A DNA stretch of 64,000 nucleotides from NCBI GenBank assembly GCA_030430455.1, contig JAUIJB010000009.1, forward strand, positions 1 to 64,000. Reading direction: 5' to 3'. The DNA comes from Verrucomicrobiia bacterium (lineage in GTDB: Bacteria; Verrucomicrobiota; Verrucomicrobiia; Verrucomicrobiales; Akkermansiaceae). The notes beneath the pieces were generated by a model, which searched no databases, was not told the DNA's origin, and saw only the letters and a program-made list of their open reading frames with translations. How positions within the stretch are numbered: the stretch's first letter is position 1; each line of letters opens with the position of its first letter. Shown here piece after piece: positions 44,390-53,312 of this stretch. The position numbers and the translations under genes are program-made.

Positions 44390-44834
44390 CGCGGCGAGGA
44401 ACCCGGCGAGGAGGACGAGGAGGTCGGTGGTTTCGATGCCGTCCGTTGTCCGTGGTCGCCCGACCTTTGTCGAGCTTGGGCAGCGGATGCCGGGAGGCGG
44501 GTTCGGGCTGCCGGGATGCTTCGGTCGTTTCTGTCCCTTGTCCTTGGTCCGTTGTCGAAGAGGCGCTTGATGTCGAGCGATGCACCTCCCAAGCGCGGAT
44601 CATTTGCGCCCCCGAAACCCGGGGTGTGGCCCCGGGCTACGGTGGGGAACCCCGTTGGGGTTGAGGGAAAGCTCATGGGGGGAGCGTGAGCACCCGCCAT
44701 GATCGACAACGGACAACGGACAAGGGACAAAAAGCCCGCCCGTTCATAGGGTGCCGAACCCACCCCCAAAGCTCCGCGGCCCCAACCAAGACAACCAAGC
44801 ACCAAGCACAATCAAACACCGGCCGCAGGCCGCG
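44390..44834. other. Repeat-built spacer between the permease and BY-kinase genes
   Basis: Holds GTCCGTT heptamers (44439-44458), a TTGTCGAAGAGGCGCTTG block also present at 31104, a CCCCGGGCTAC hairpin block (44610-44660) and a GACAACG array (44705-44732). No gene. Confidence 0.7.
44705..44732. repeat. Heptamer array GACAACG (4 units)
   Basis: GACAACG, GACAACG, GACAAGG, GACAAAA in tandem. Confidence 0.85.
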
Positions 44835-47036
44835 TCAGCGCCCGATCTTGCGGCGGCGCTTGTTGCGGCGGCGCTTGCGCTTGCCGGAATCGTCGTCGTC
44901 ATCGGCGCCGTAGGCACCATAAGCGCCGTAGCCGCCGTAGCCGTAGCCGTAGGAACGGCCGTAGCGGGAAGTCCGGTAGTAGCCGTAGGAGTAGTTCTGG
45001 CCGACCAGCGTCTTCTTCTCGCGGAAGCCGTTGAAGATGACCCCGCTCAGTGGCGTGCGGTCCTCCTCGACGACCTCCATCACCCGGCCGATCGCGCCCT
45101 TCGGGGCGTAGTGGGCGCGGACGACGAGGCAGACGTTGTCGGCCAGCGGGGCAATGATGCGGGTGTCGGGCACCGCCAGCAGCGGGGCGGTGTCGAGAAC
45201 CACCACGTCGTAGTGGTGGCAGGCCCAGTGCAGCACCTGGCGCAGCCGGCCGGTGTCGAGCAGCTCGCCCGGGTTCGGCGCCTTGGGGCCCGAGACGATC
45301 ATGTGCAGGTTCGGGCAGTGCGGGGCCTGGCGCACGACCTCGTCGATCGAGTTGATCCCGGCCAGGCACTGGGTGATCCCGCCGCCCTCGGGATCGCGCT
45401 CCATGTTGAACATCTTGTGGACCGACGGGCGCCGCAGGTCGAGGTCGATCAGCAGCGTGCGACGCTTCTGGCCCGCCGCCGCCATGGCGTAGTTGGTCGA
45501 GGTCGAGGTCTTGCCCTCACCCGGCAGCGCGCTGGTGAAGAGGGTGACCTTGCGCTTGGTCTCGTCGCCCAGCAGCGAGATCGACGCCCGCAGCACGCGG
45601 TACATCTCGGCGTAGCTGGTCGTCGAGCAGCCGGGACGGAACACCAGGTGGGTGTCCCAGTCGGCGTAGGGCTCGGGCGACTCGTCGGGGTGCTTCTTGT
45701 AGTAGCGCCGCTCGGCCTGGGCGAGGTGGTGCGGCTTGATGTCGGCGACCGCGGCGAGAACGGTGGTGTCGGTGTCGCCCTCGAGCTGGGCGACGGTGTG
45801 ATACTTGTTGTCGAGCTTGGTCAGCAGGAAGGCGACGGCGAGGCCGAGGGCGAAGCCGGCGCCGCCTCCGGTCATGTAGATCTTGTTGGCCACCGGGGCC
45901 GAGGGCCAGCCGGGGACCCGGGCGAGGCTGCTGACCTCCGCGCTGCTCTCCTCGGATTCCTGGTTGACGCTGGACTCCTCGATGCGGGTGAGCATCGCGT
46001 TGAAGACGTTCGTCTGGCTCTCGATCTCGCTTTCGAGCACGCCGATCCGCGCCAGCAGTTGCTGGCGGGCGCCCCGGACGAAGGCCTCGTTGTCGTTCGT
46101 GGAGTCGGGCAGGATCGCGGTCTTGTTCTCCCAGTAGTCGCTGTCGGATGGCGAGGTGCGGGCGAGCTCGAACTCGCGGATGAAGCGCTCGCGGAGGTGC
46201 GCGAGTTCGAGGTTCGCCGCCTCCATCTTGGGGTGGGCCGGCAGGTAGCGGCGCTCGAGCTGGGCGACCACGACCTCCTGCTGGTCGAGCGCCTGGTGGA
46301 CCTCGAGGGCCCGGGCATAGGACGACAAGGCCGTGCGCGCGGTCTGCAGCTGGCCACGGGTTTCCTCCGACTCCTCCATCAGGACCTCGATCGCCCCCGA
46401 TCTTCCCTCGGTCGCCTCGCTCTGGACCTCGGCGAGGTACTCCCGCGCGATCGCATCGGCCAGCGCCTTGGAGACCTCGGGGACCTGGTGGGTGATCGAG
46501 ATGTCGACGAGCCGGGTGTAGCGTCGTACCGAGACGTCGAGCCATCCGGCGATCCGCCCGGCGAGCGCCGGTGGCGGAGGAACCTGGGTCGGGGCCTGGT
46601 CGATGGCGGGACCGTCGCCCTGGGCCCATTCGGGCAGCCAGTTGACCGAAGGGGGAATCAGGCCGGGGAGGTCGCGCACGTCCTGGCGCGAGGCGACCCG
46701 CTCGAGCAGGTCCATGCGGGTGATCCGCGCGACCGCCGTGTTCATCGCCTCGACCGAGCGCAGGTCGATGTCCGCGACCTGGTCCTGCGACATGACCGAG
46801 GCGGTCTGGGTCTTGAGCAGCAGGGTCGAGCTGGCGGTGTAGACCTTGGGGGCCTTGGAGAGGTAGTAGGCGGCGCCGAGAACGCCGAGGATCAGGGCGA
46901 GGATGATCCAGTACCAGCGCCCCAGCAGCTCGAGCATCAGCCGGCGGGTCTTCTCCTTCGTCTTCTGACCATCCCGCGGCGAATCCTCGTATTCGTCATC
47001 AAGAAATTCGTCTTCGAACTGGGCTCGGGCCGGCAT
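44835..47036 (-). CDS. Polysaccharide co-polymerase with BY-type tyrosine autokinase (Wzc-like)
   Basis: 733 residues. N-terminal Wzz-type chain-length domain between two membrane segments (about 42-60 and 410-428) with a large periplasmic coiled-coil region. The cytoplasmic kinase domain has Walker A PGEGKTSTS near 500-508, Walker A' LLIDLDLRRPS near 527-537 and Walker B VVVLDTAP near 612. The C-terminal tail holds a tyrosine cluster in Gly-Tyr repeats (YGYGYGGYGAYGAYG) and then a very basic end (KRKRRRNKRRRK). Cycles of autophosphorylation control polymer length and export. Upstream neighbour: Wza-type exporter. Confidence 0.93.
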   Translation of the reverse strand: MPARAQFEDEFLDDEYEDSPRDGQKTKEKTRRLMLELLGRWYWIILALILGVLGAAYYLSKAPKVYTASSTLLLKTQTASVMSQDQVADIDLRSVEAMNTAVARITRMDLLERVASRQDVRDLPGLIPPSVNWLPEWAQGDGPAIDQAPTQVPPPPALAGRIAGWLDVSVRRYTRLVDISITHQVPEVSKALADAIAREYLAEVQSEATEGRSGAIEVLMEESEETRGQLQTARTALSSYARALEVHQALDQQEVVVAQLERRYLPAHPKMEAANLELAHLRERFIREFELARTSPSDSDYWENKTAILPDSTNDNEAFVRGARQQLLARIGVLESEIESQTNVFNAMLTRIEESSVNQESEESSAEVSSLARVPGWPSAPVANKIYMTGGGAGFALGLAVAFLLTKLDNKYHTVAQLEGDTDTTVLAAVADIKPHHLAQAERRYYKKHPDESPEPYADWDTHLVFRPGCSTTSYAEMYRVLRASISLLGDETKRKVTLFTSALPGEGKTSTSTNYAMAAAGQKRRTLLIDLDLRRPSVHKMFNMERDPEGGGITQCLAGINSIDEVVRQAPHCPNLHMIVSGPKAPNPGELLDTGRLRQVLHWACHHYDVVVLDTAPLLAVPDTRIIAPLADNVCLVVRAHYAPKGAIGRVMEVVEEDRTPLSGVIFNGFREKKTLVGQNYSYGYYRTSRYGRSYGYGYGGYGAYGAYGADDDDDSGKRKRRRNKRRRKIGR

Positions 47037-47382
47037 GGGGAGAAGGGATGTGGAAAAGATAGCTCGTCGGCCGCCAAAGCATGATTCAAGGGCGCGGAAT
47101 CAATGCCCCGGCGTGGAGCGCGGGACGGCGCCGAGGATTCAGCAGATTCGGGGCCGGAATGGCAAGAGGCAAGACCCATCAGTGGGATTTCTGGTCCGGC
47201 GGTGCCGATCCGGCTCGATCCGGCCGGGAAACCGCGTGTTTTCCGTGACTTGGACGCGCCAATCGGGCGCGATGAGGGGAGCCCGGGAAAGCGAGGGGAG
47301 CGTCCGATCTCCAGCGCTTGAGTGCCCGTCGCCTCGGAAGTTCCGGTGAGGGCGGCCGGGGCTCAGAGGAGTTCAGAGGGGC
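47037..47382. other. Spacer between BY-kinase and exporter genes
   Basis: 346 bp. I see no gene, strong hairpin or tandem repeat; promoter of the kinase gene is expected here. Confidence 0.5.
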
Positions 47383-48213
47383 TCAGAAGAAGCGCTCCGC
47401 GACCGTGATGATGTCGTTCGGCTGGAGGTAGTAGGGCGTGTCTCCGGATTCGGTCATTTCCTTGACGTTGAGCATGGTGACCCGGCCGCCGCGGTTGATG
47501 CTGACCTTCTTCGGGTTCGCCAGCTCGGTGAAGCCGCCGGCGCTGGCGATCGCGCTGACGATGTCGAGCCGGCCATCGACCGGCATCGGCAGCGGGCCCG
47601 GCTTGCGAACCTGGCCGAGGAGGGTGATCGTCTTGCCGACGAAGCGGCTCTGCTGGACCACGATCCGGTCGCCCGGGCGCACCGGGATCTTGGCGCCGCC
47701 CTCGGCCTGGGCGGCCGAGTAGGTCGAATCGTTGCCGTCGGCCCGCGACAGCACGATCCGCGAGCGGTCGGCGAGTTCGTTCAACCCGCCCGCGGTGGCG
47801 AGCGCGGCCGAAAGGTCGATCTGGCCCGCCGGCGGGATCGGGAACTGGCCCGGGTTGTTGACCGAGCCGATCACCGAGAAGAACTGCTGGCCGCGGTTGT
47901 CAATGGTCAGGCGGACCTTCGGGTCGACAAGGTACTTGTCGGCGTAGAGGAAGCGGACCGCCTCGATCGCCTCGGAAACCGTGAGTCCGGAGATCCTGAC
48001 CGCGCCGATCAGCGGGAAAACCGCCTCCCCCGACTTCATGATCCGGGTCTGGGTGGTCAGGTCGTCCTCGCCGAAGACCTCGAGGCGGACCACGTCGTCC
48101 TCGCGCAGCTTGGTCCCCTCCTCGACCGGCACCGCGCGCGGGGCGTCCTGGGCCTGGGCAAGGCACAGCCAGGACAGGGCGATCACGAGACAGGCGGTCA
48201 GGAGGCGGGCCAT
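47383..48213 (-). CDS. Polysaccharide export protein (Wza-like, SLBB domains)
   Basis: 276 residues from ATG 48213, with signal peptide MARLLTACLVIALSWLCLAQA. Poly_export domain (GTKLREDDVVRLEVFGEDDLTTQTRIMKSGEAVFPLIGAVRI, about 32-75) followed by two SLBB-type repeats (FSVIGSVNNPGQFPIP and ITLLGQVRKPGPLPMP). No lipobox cysteine, unlike classical Wza. It would form or line the outer export channel with the BY-kinase as inner partner. The upstream in-frame sequence is a dispersed repeat and not coding. Confidence 0.93.
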   Translation of the reverse strand: MARLLTACLVIALSWLCLAQAQDAPRAVPVEEGTKLREDDVVRLEVFGEDDLTTQTRIMKSGEAVFPLIGAVRISGLTVSEAIEAVRFLYADKYLVDPKVRLTIDNRGQQFFSVIGSVNNPGQFPIPPAGQIDLSAALATAGGLNELADRSRIVLSRADGNDSTYSAAQAEGGAKIPVRPGDRIVVQQSRFVGKTITLLGQVRKPGPLPMPVDGRLDIVSAIASAGGFTELANPKKVSINRGGRVTMLNVKEMTESGDTPYYLQPNDIITVAERFF

Positions 48214-48305
48214 GGGCGGATGCTCGGCACGGGGTTCAAGCGAGGCAATCGAAAAGTCGCGGGGTGTTGGGGTGTCGGTGGCCAGGCGTTTCCTCGGAGC
48301 CTTGC

Positions 48306-48448
48306 AAGGAGCGGGGATTTGCAATCCCCGGGCGAATGAGGGGCATCTCAATCCGCCAAGCCATTGGGAACCCACCTCGGTTGCATTCGCGCGCTCTCAC
48401 TCCCGTCTCGCCTCACCGGCCTTCGGGGATTGCAAATCCCCGCTCCTT
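48306..48448. repeat. Paired 26-bp inverted repeat element, copy B
   Basis: Ends 48306-48331 and 48424-48448 (25 of 26 bases kept). Confidence 0.85.
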
Positions 48449-48580
48449 GGGCGGTACCCACCAGGCATCGACGAAGCCGCCCTTTGCTTCCCTCACGTCC
48501 TTCCGTGAACAACCGCTACAGAGGAGGAGGTTCAGATCGGAGCGCCGATGGCAGCCGCCGGGCCGTGGATGAGTCCCCCC

Positions 48581-48613
48581 TGGCTACCTGCTACCCGCTA
48601 CTGGCATCCGCGA
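48581..48613 (-). repeat. GTAGCNG heptamer array at the beta-barrel gene 3' end
   Basis: Units TGGCTAC, CTGCTAC, CCGCTAC, TGGCATC (plus strand); TAG on the coding strand at three successive frames, directly after the gene's TGA. Confidence 0.85.
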
Positions 48614-49822
48614 TCAGAACGCGCTGTTGAGCGAGACGCCGACGCGGTAACCATCCCAGTCGCGGTTGCCGCCACTCTGTTGCTGCCATTGGTAGAACAG
48701 GGAGGTCTGGACCCGGTTGCGGATCGTCAGCAAGCCGAGCGAGGCGTCGAGGTTCAGGTAATCACCCGGTCCACCGGCGACCGCCAGGTTGCTGCTGTAG
48801 TCGTTGGTCTCGTAGGAGACCCCGAGCGCCAGGTTCACGCGGCGGATCTTGCGGTAGTAGCCGAGACGGACCGAGCTGGTCTCGCGGAACTGGCCGGCGC
48901 GGCCGACGTCGGCCTGGGTGCCCTGGTAGAGCGACAGGTTCATGCCCCACATCGCCGAGGCCCGGTAGTTCGCGCCGAGGCGCATCGAGAAGGCGGTGTC
49001 CGAGCCGCCCGGGCCGTCGACGAAGTCGAGGCCGAAGGTGCCGTCGACCGCGATCTTGTCCGACAGCTGGTAGTTGGCCCGCACAACCGGGCCGATGGTG
49101 TCGCGGTCGCCCTGGCGGTCGCCGGTCTGGCGGCTCCATGAAATCCCGGGGCCGACCCGGAACAGCGGGGTCGCCCGCCACATCGCGGTGAGGTCGAAGT
49201 TGGCGTTCTGGTTGCCGCCGAAGGCATTGCCGTCGGGCTCCGAGCTGCTGAAGCCGAGGCGGGCGTCGAAGTCGGTCTTGGCGCTCCAGCGGTAGCTGGC
49301 CGCCAGCGAGGCATTGAAGTTCAGGGTGTCGACCGCCTGGCTGTTGTAGTAGCGGTTGACCCCGGTGCGGTAGCTCGAGCCGAGCTGACCGGTGACCGTG
49401 AGCGGATTGCCCTCGTAGCCGAACTGGACGCCCAGGGTGTAGCCGAGGCCGCCGAGGTCGGAGTCGTCGAGGTAGCTGGTGTAGTCGAGCGAGGCATTGC
49501 CGCCGATGAACCAGTCGGTGCCCACGCTGCGGTAGCGCAGGCTGGGCGAGATGGTGAAAAAGATATCATCCTCGATCGGCGCGACCGGCAGGCCGGGGCT
49601 CTGGCGGACGTTCGAATCGTAGCCGAAGGAGGCGGAAATGCCGATGTCGAGACCGTCGAAGACATCCCCGCCCGTCGCGAGGAAGGCGCTCGGGGTCGAG
49701 GTGTAGCCGCTCGGCGCGGTGACCTCGGGAGCCTCCAGCAGGCCTTGGGCGAGGACGCCGGGCGACAACAGCAGCAGGGCGAGCAGGCTCGTGGGGAAGC
49801 CCTTGGAGAGAGCGGATCGCAT
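48614..49822 (-). CDS. Outer-membrane beta-barrel protein of the polysaccharide locus
   Basis: 402 residues from ATG 49822, with signal peptide MRSALSKGFPTSLLALLLLSPGVLAQ. The mature protein is made of alternating strands with aromatic girdle residues and ends in a typical barrel terminus with phenylalanine (VGVSLNSAF). Similar barrels sit in EPS loci (BcsC/EpsL-like, 'outer membrane beta-barrel'). Its likely role is glycan exit or surface retention. The next gene (WecA-like fusion) is divergent. Confidence 0.85.
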   Translation of the reverse strand: MRSALSKGFPTSLLALLLLSPGVLAQGLLEAPEVTAPSGYTSTPSAFLATGGDVFDGLDIGISASFGYDSNVRQSPGLPVAPIEDDIFFTISPSLRYRSVGTDWFIGGNASLDYTSYLDDSDLGGLGYTLGVQFGYEGNPLTVTGQLGSSYRTGVNRYYNSQAVDTLNFNASLAASYRWSAKTDFDARLGFSSSEPDGNAFGGNQNANFDLTAMWRATPLFRVGPGISWSRQTGDRQGDRDTIGPVVRANYQLSDKIAVDGTFGLDFVDGPGGSDTAFSMRLGANYRASAMWGMNLSLYQGTQADVGRAGQFRETSSVRLGYYRKIRRVNLALGVSYETNDYSSNLAVAGGPGDYLNLDASLGLLTIRNRVQTSLFYQWQQQSGGNRDWDGYRVGVSLNSAF

Positions 49823-50245
49823 CAGGGGGGAAGAGGCGGATGAACGGAGGGAAAATGCGGGAAAATCCGTGGGTTTGAAAGAAAAATACCCTTTATTTTT
49901 AGGTTTTCTGACTTCCAAAGGGTTTGTAAGGGCGGAAAGCACGTGAAATCGGAGATTTGTTAAAATCAACAGAGTCTGACTGAGAGACCGCCAAGCCCCG
50001 GAGAATGTTCAATGATTGCCGGCGAAATCGCCCCGGCAGCGGACTGCCCGGGCCGGGGAACCTTCCCGTGCAGGCGAGTGGCGGGGCCGAGGGCGCGCCG
50101 GGGAAAGGGGAAATCCCACCGAGCAGTCGGCCCTTTGGCTCCCTTCGTGCTTGCTGACGGCACGGTTATGATTTGTCCTGCCGAGCGAGCCGCAAGGTGC
50201 TTGCGGTTGGCCGCTTCGGGTCGGCCCTGACCTGCTCCTCCCTCG
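49823..50245. other. Divergent promoter region of the polysaccharide locus
   Basis: 423 bp, AT-rich around 49870-49975 (words TTTATTTTTAGG and TTGTTAAAATCA), so both promoters are probably there. GC-rich right half has no gene. I see no known riboswitch. Confidence 0.5.
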
Positions 50246-52216
50246 ATGATTCCCTGGCAATACGGATTCCTGCTTGTCGCCCTGTTGGTGCCGGTTTCCC
50301 TGCTCCTGACGCGGGCGATGATCGCCCTCGGCCCGCGGCTCGGTCTGATGGACCAGCCGGGTGAGCGGCGGATCCACCAGGACGCGATCCCGCGCTGTGG
50401 CGGGGTTGCGGTTTATCTGACGGCGCTGCTGGGCCTTGGTCTTCTCCACATCGGCCAGACTTATCTCGGAAGCCCCTTTACCGGGGTCCTCGGCGGGCGT
50501 TGGCTGCTGCACTTCGCCGGCGCCTCGTTCCTGCTCTTCGTGATCGGGCTGATCGATGACCGGCGCGGGATGTCGGCCTGGGTCAAGCTGGGCGGCCAGG
50601 TCGTCGCGGCGGTCATCATGTTCTGCCACGATCCGGGCGGAATGGGCAACCTGATCGGCTTCGACGTCCCCTGGTGGGTCGACCTCGCGGTGCACGTCGC
50701 CTGGATGGTGGCCCTGATCAATGCCTTCAACCTGATCGACGGGATGGACGGCCTCTGTGCCGGCCTCGGTTTGCTGTCGACCCTGATGCTGACCGGGCTC
50801 GCCTTCGGCAGTTCCAACCCGGCCGGCGCCCTCGTCCCCGCGGTGATGGCGGCGGCCCTGCTCGGTTTCCTGCGCTACAATTTCCACCCGGCGCGGATCT
50901 TCCTCGGTGACACGGGGTCGATGCAGATCGGCTTCTTCATCGCCACCGTTGGCGCGGCCACGGTCGGCCGACAGGCCACCGTCTCGGCCCTGCTGTTGCC
51001 CCTGCTCGTCGCCGGCGTGCCGCTGCTCGATGTCACCCTCGCCGTGTGGCGCCGCGCCGCGCGCCGGGTCGCGGTTTCCAAGCCCGGCCAGGCCGGCATC
51101 AAGATCTTCGGGGCCGACCGCGACCACCTCCACCACCGGGTCCTCGGCCTCGGCCTGAGCCAGCGCCAGGCGGCGGGCACGATCTACGCCCTCGCCGGCC
51201 TGCTTGCGGTGATCGGGCTGATTCCCTTCCTCGGCGGGGCGCGGATGATGAGCCTGTCGATCGTCGGCCTGACCGTGGTCGGCCTGGTCGGCCTGCGCTA
51301 CCTCGCCCCGGCGGAGTTCCTCGCCAGCGGCAACGGCCTGCGCACCATCGTCCGCCGGCCGCGCTCGAGCCGCCAGGTGGTGCTGGCCTACTTCCTCTAC
51401 GACACGGCCGCCCTCACCGTGGCCGCGGGCTTGGCCTACTGGCTCGTCACCAAGAGCCTGCGCGCCGAGCTATCCTTCAACGACGGGGCGATGGCGGTGC
51501 TGCCCTTCGTCGCGGCCTGCATCCTGTGCCTGCGCTTCGCCCGCGCCCACTCGCGGCGCTGGACCCGCGCCTCGGTTCACGACTTCGCCGAGTCGCAGCT
51601 GTGGTTCGGCTGCGGGGTCGGCCTGAGCTTCGCCTTCTCGGCGATGTTCCACGCCGACTTCAGTTTCCGCGAGGCGGTGTTCCACCTTTCGGCCGGCCTG
51701 CTCGGCCTGATCCTGGTCTTCCTGCCGCGCTCGATCGGCTTTTTCCTGCAGGAGGGGGTCATCGACACGATGCACCGCAAGCGCCGGCTCACCAGCAAGC
51801 GGGCCCGGCGGACCACCTTGCTCTACGGCGCCGGCGACCTCGGTGAGTTGTTCATCTGCCACGTCCGTCTGTCCCAGGCCGAGACCTGGGGCAGCGACCA
51901 CTTCATCGGCTTCCTCGACGATTGTCCCGAGTTGACCGGCCGGCGCCTGCGCGGCTTCCGCATCCTCGGCGGCCTGTCCGACCTCCCCAAGCTGGTCGAG
52001 AGCGAGGGCGTCAACAGCGTGCTGGTCACCTCCAGCATGCTGGGCCCGGAGCGCGAGGAGGAACTGATGCGGGTCGCCGCCGAGTTTAGGATCGAGGTGC
52101 GCCACTGGCGGCCGGACCTCAGCCCGGAGCTGCTCCGAGCCGGCGGCGGCGGCGGGGCGAGTTCTGCCAAGCCATCATCCAAGCCCGTCGGGGTCGGCGA
52201 TGTGGTGAAGGGGTAG
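50246..52216 (+). CDS. WecA/MraY-type sugar-1-phosphate transferase fused to a membrane-Rossmann domain
   Basis: 656 residues. Residues 1-330 are a GT4/WecA-like undecaprenyl-phosphate N-acetylhexosamine-1-phosphate transferase: LIDDRRG (102-108), INAFNLIDGMDGL (158-170), FLGDTGSMQ (219-227) and DRDHLHHR near 290 are its motifs. Residues ~375-510 add four more membrane segments and ~520-620 a Rossmann-like domain (TTLLYGAGDLGELF, FIGFLDDCPELTGRRLRGFRILGG) as in the N-terminal part of CapD/WbaP-type enzymes, without the catalytic epimerase/dehydratase domain. It starts lipid-linked glycan synthesis; the extra domain may sense or tether nucleotide sugar. The Gly-rich tail ends in a heptamer array. 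Confidence 0.88.
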   Translation: MIPWQYGFLLVALLVPVSLLLTRAMIALGPRLGLMDQPGERRIHQDAIPRCGGVAVYLTALLGLGLLHIGQTYLGSPFTGVLGGRWLLHFAGASFLLFVIGLIDDRRGMSAWVKLGGQVVAAVIMFCHDPGGMGNLIGFDVPWWVDLAVHVAWMVALINAFNLIDGMDGLCAGLGLLSTLMLTGLAFGSSNPAGALVPAVMAAALLGFLRYNFHPARIFLGDTGSMQIGFFIATVGAATVGRQATVSALLLPLLVAGVPLLDVTLAVWRRAARRVAVSKPGQAGIKIFGADRDHLHHRVLGLGLSQRQAAGTIYALAGLLAVIGLIPFLGGARMMSLSIVGLTVVGLVGLRYLAPAEFLASGNGLRTIVRRPRSSRQVVLAYFLYDTAALTVAAGLAYWLVTKSLRAELSFNDGAMAVLPFVAACILCLRFARAHSRRWTRASVHDFAESQLWFGCGVGLSFAFSAMFHADFSFREAVFHLSAGLLGLILVFLPRSIGFFLQEGVIDTMHRKRRLTSKRARRTTLLYGAGDLGELFICHVRLSQAETWGSDHFIGFLDDCPELTGRRLRGFRILGGLSDLPKLVESEGVNSVLVTSSMLGPEREEELMRVAAEFRIEVRHWRPDLSPELLRAGGGGGASSAKPSSKPVGVGDVVKG

Positions 52217-52240
52217 AGGCAAGTAGCCGGTAGCAAGGGG
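52211..52240 (+). repeat. GTAGCNG heptamer array at the WecA-fusion gene 3' end
   Basis: Stop TAG 52214-52216, then AAGTAGC and CGGTAGC units. An inverted copy follows at 52348-52368. Confidence 0.8.
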
Positions 52241-52347
52241 GGATTCGGAGTGCCGATTTCAGTCGGCTGAGAGGTGGGGGAGAGGAGTGAAAGGGCGACT
52301 CGGGGCGGACTGAAGTCCGCGGTCCGATGAGGGGCGGGACTTCTCCC

Positions 52348-52368
52348 TGGCTACCTGCTACCCGCTAC
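52348..52368 (-). repeat. GTAGCNG heptamer array, inverted copy
   Basis: Plus-strand units TGGCTAC, CTGCTAC, CCGCTAC; pairs in inverted orientation with 52221-52234 around a composite repeat. Confidence 0.8.
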
Positions 52369-52433
52369 TCGAGCGCAGCGAAACCCAGGATCGCACCTGA
52401 CAAAGCGACCGGCCGGTGCAAGGCTCCGCGGCG

Positions 52434-53312
52434 ATGGCTCCGTGGCGGATGGGTTGGCTGGTGCTGGTGGCGGCGCTGTGGACGCAGCTCTTCGCCGCCT
52501 GCGTCTACGGCTGGCGCTACGGCGAGTACTACGCCTATGGCTGGTACGTCCCGCCACTGGTCGCCTTGTTCGCCTGGCGGATCCGCGGGCACTTCACCAT
52601 CCGCGAACCCGATCCGCTCCCCCCGTGGCTGCTCGTGCTCGGTGGGGTGACCCTCGCCGCGGCGCTCTTCGGGCTGCGGGTGATCGAGCGGGTCGATCCG
52701 CGCTGGACCCTGCCGATCTGGATCCAAGCCGGCTGGGTCGTCGCCATCACGCTCTGCGCCGTCCACCGGCTCGGTGGAAGCCGCGCCGTGCTGCGCTGCG
52801 TCCCGATCCTGGTCTTCGCCTGCAGTGCCATCCCGCTGCCCTCGGTGGTCGAGTCGAAGCTCGTCCATGGCTTGACGCAATCCGTGGTCGCCTCGAGCAC
52901 CGTGGTGCTCGGCTGGCTCGGCCATGCGGCGCAGTCGGTCGGCGACCAGATCGCCTCGCAGGGCGAGGTCGTCCGCGTCACCGAGGGCTGCAGCGGGATC
53001 CGCTCGGCGCAGAGCTTTCTCATGGCCTCGCTTTTCTTCGGTGAGTGGATGCAGCTGCGGACCGCCCGCCGCGTCTGGCTCCTGCTGGCCGGCTTCGCCA
53101 CCGCCTGGCTGCTCAATGTCGCCCGGGCCACGACGCTGGCCATGGTCCACTTCGACCGCGGCAGCGAGGCGATGGATGCGGTCCACGACACCGCCGGCCT
53201 GCTGGCCTTCCTCGTCGGCTCCGCCATCCTGTATTTCCTGGCGGGACGGCTCGACAGCGCGGGTGGACGCCAGCGCATCCGCCGCACCCGGGTGGAAAGG
53301 GGGGCGGCATGA
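52434..53312 (+). CDS. Exosortase (PEP-CTERM protein-sorting transpeptidase)
   Basis: 292 residues from ATG 52434 (GTG 52416 possible). About eight membrane segments. The exosortase/archaeosortase catalytic set is complete: Cys186 in TEGCSGIRSAQSF, Arg231 in LLNVARATTLA and His251 in AVHDTAGL. It cleaves C-terminal PEP-type signals and is thought to attach the proteins to a surface glycan. Three candidate substrates are at 56874, 57838 and 59278. It overlaps the EpsI-like gene by ATGA. Confidence 0.94.
   Translation: MAPWRMGWLVLVAALWTQLFAACVYGWRYGEYYAYGWYVPPLVALFAWRIRGHFTIREPDPLPPWLLVLGGVTLAAALFGLRVIERVDPRWTLPIWIQAGWVVAITLCAVHRLGGSRAVLRCVPILVFACSAIPLPSVVESKLVHGLTQSVVASSTVVLGWLGHAAQSVGDQIASQGEVVRVTEGCSGIRSAQSFLMASLFFGEWMQLRTARRVWLLLAGFATAWLLNVARATTLAMVHFDRGSEAMDAVHDTAGLLAFLVGSAILYFLAGRLDSAGGRQRIRRTRVERGAA

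Larger units (their letters stand above)
48214..48613. other. Repeat-built spacer upstream of the exporter gene
   Basis: Contains the 26-bp inverted-repeat pair at 48306-48448 and a GTAGCNG heptamer array at 48581-48608 belonging to the next gene's 3' end. No gene. Confidence 0.7.

Noticed and set aside
50012-50245. Riboswitch in the leader of the WecA-fusion gene
   Set aside because: GC-rich with several possible stems but no match to a riboswitch core I can recognise.
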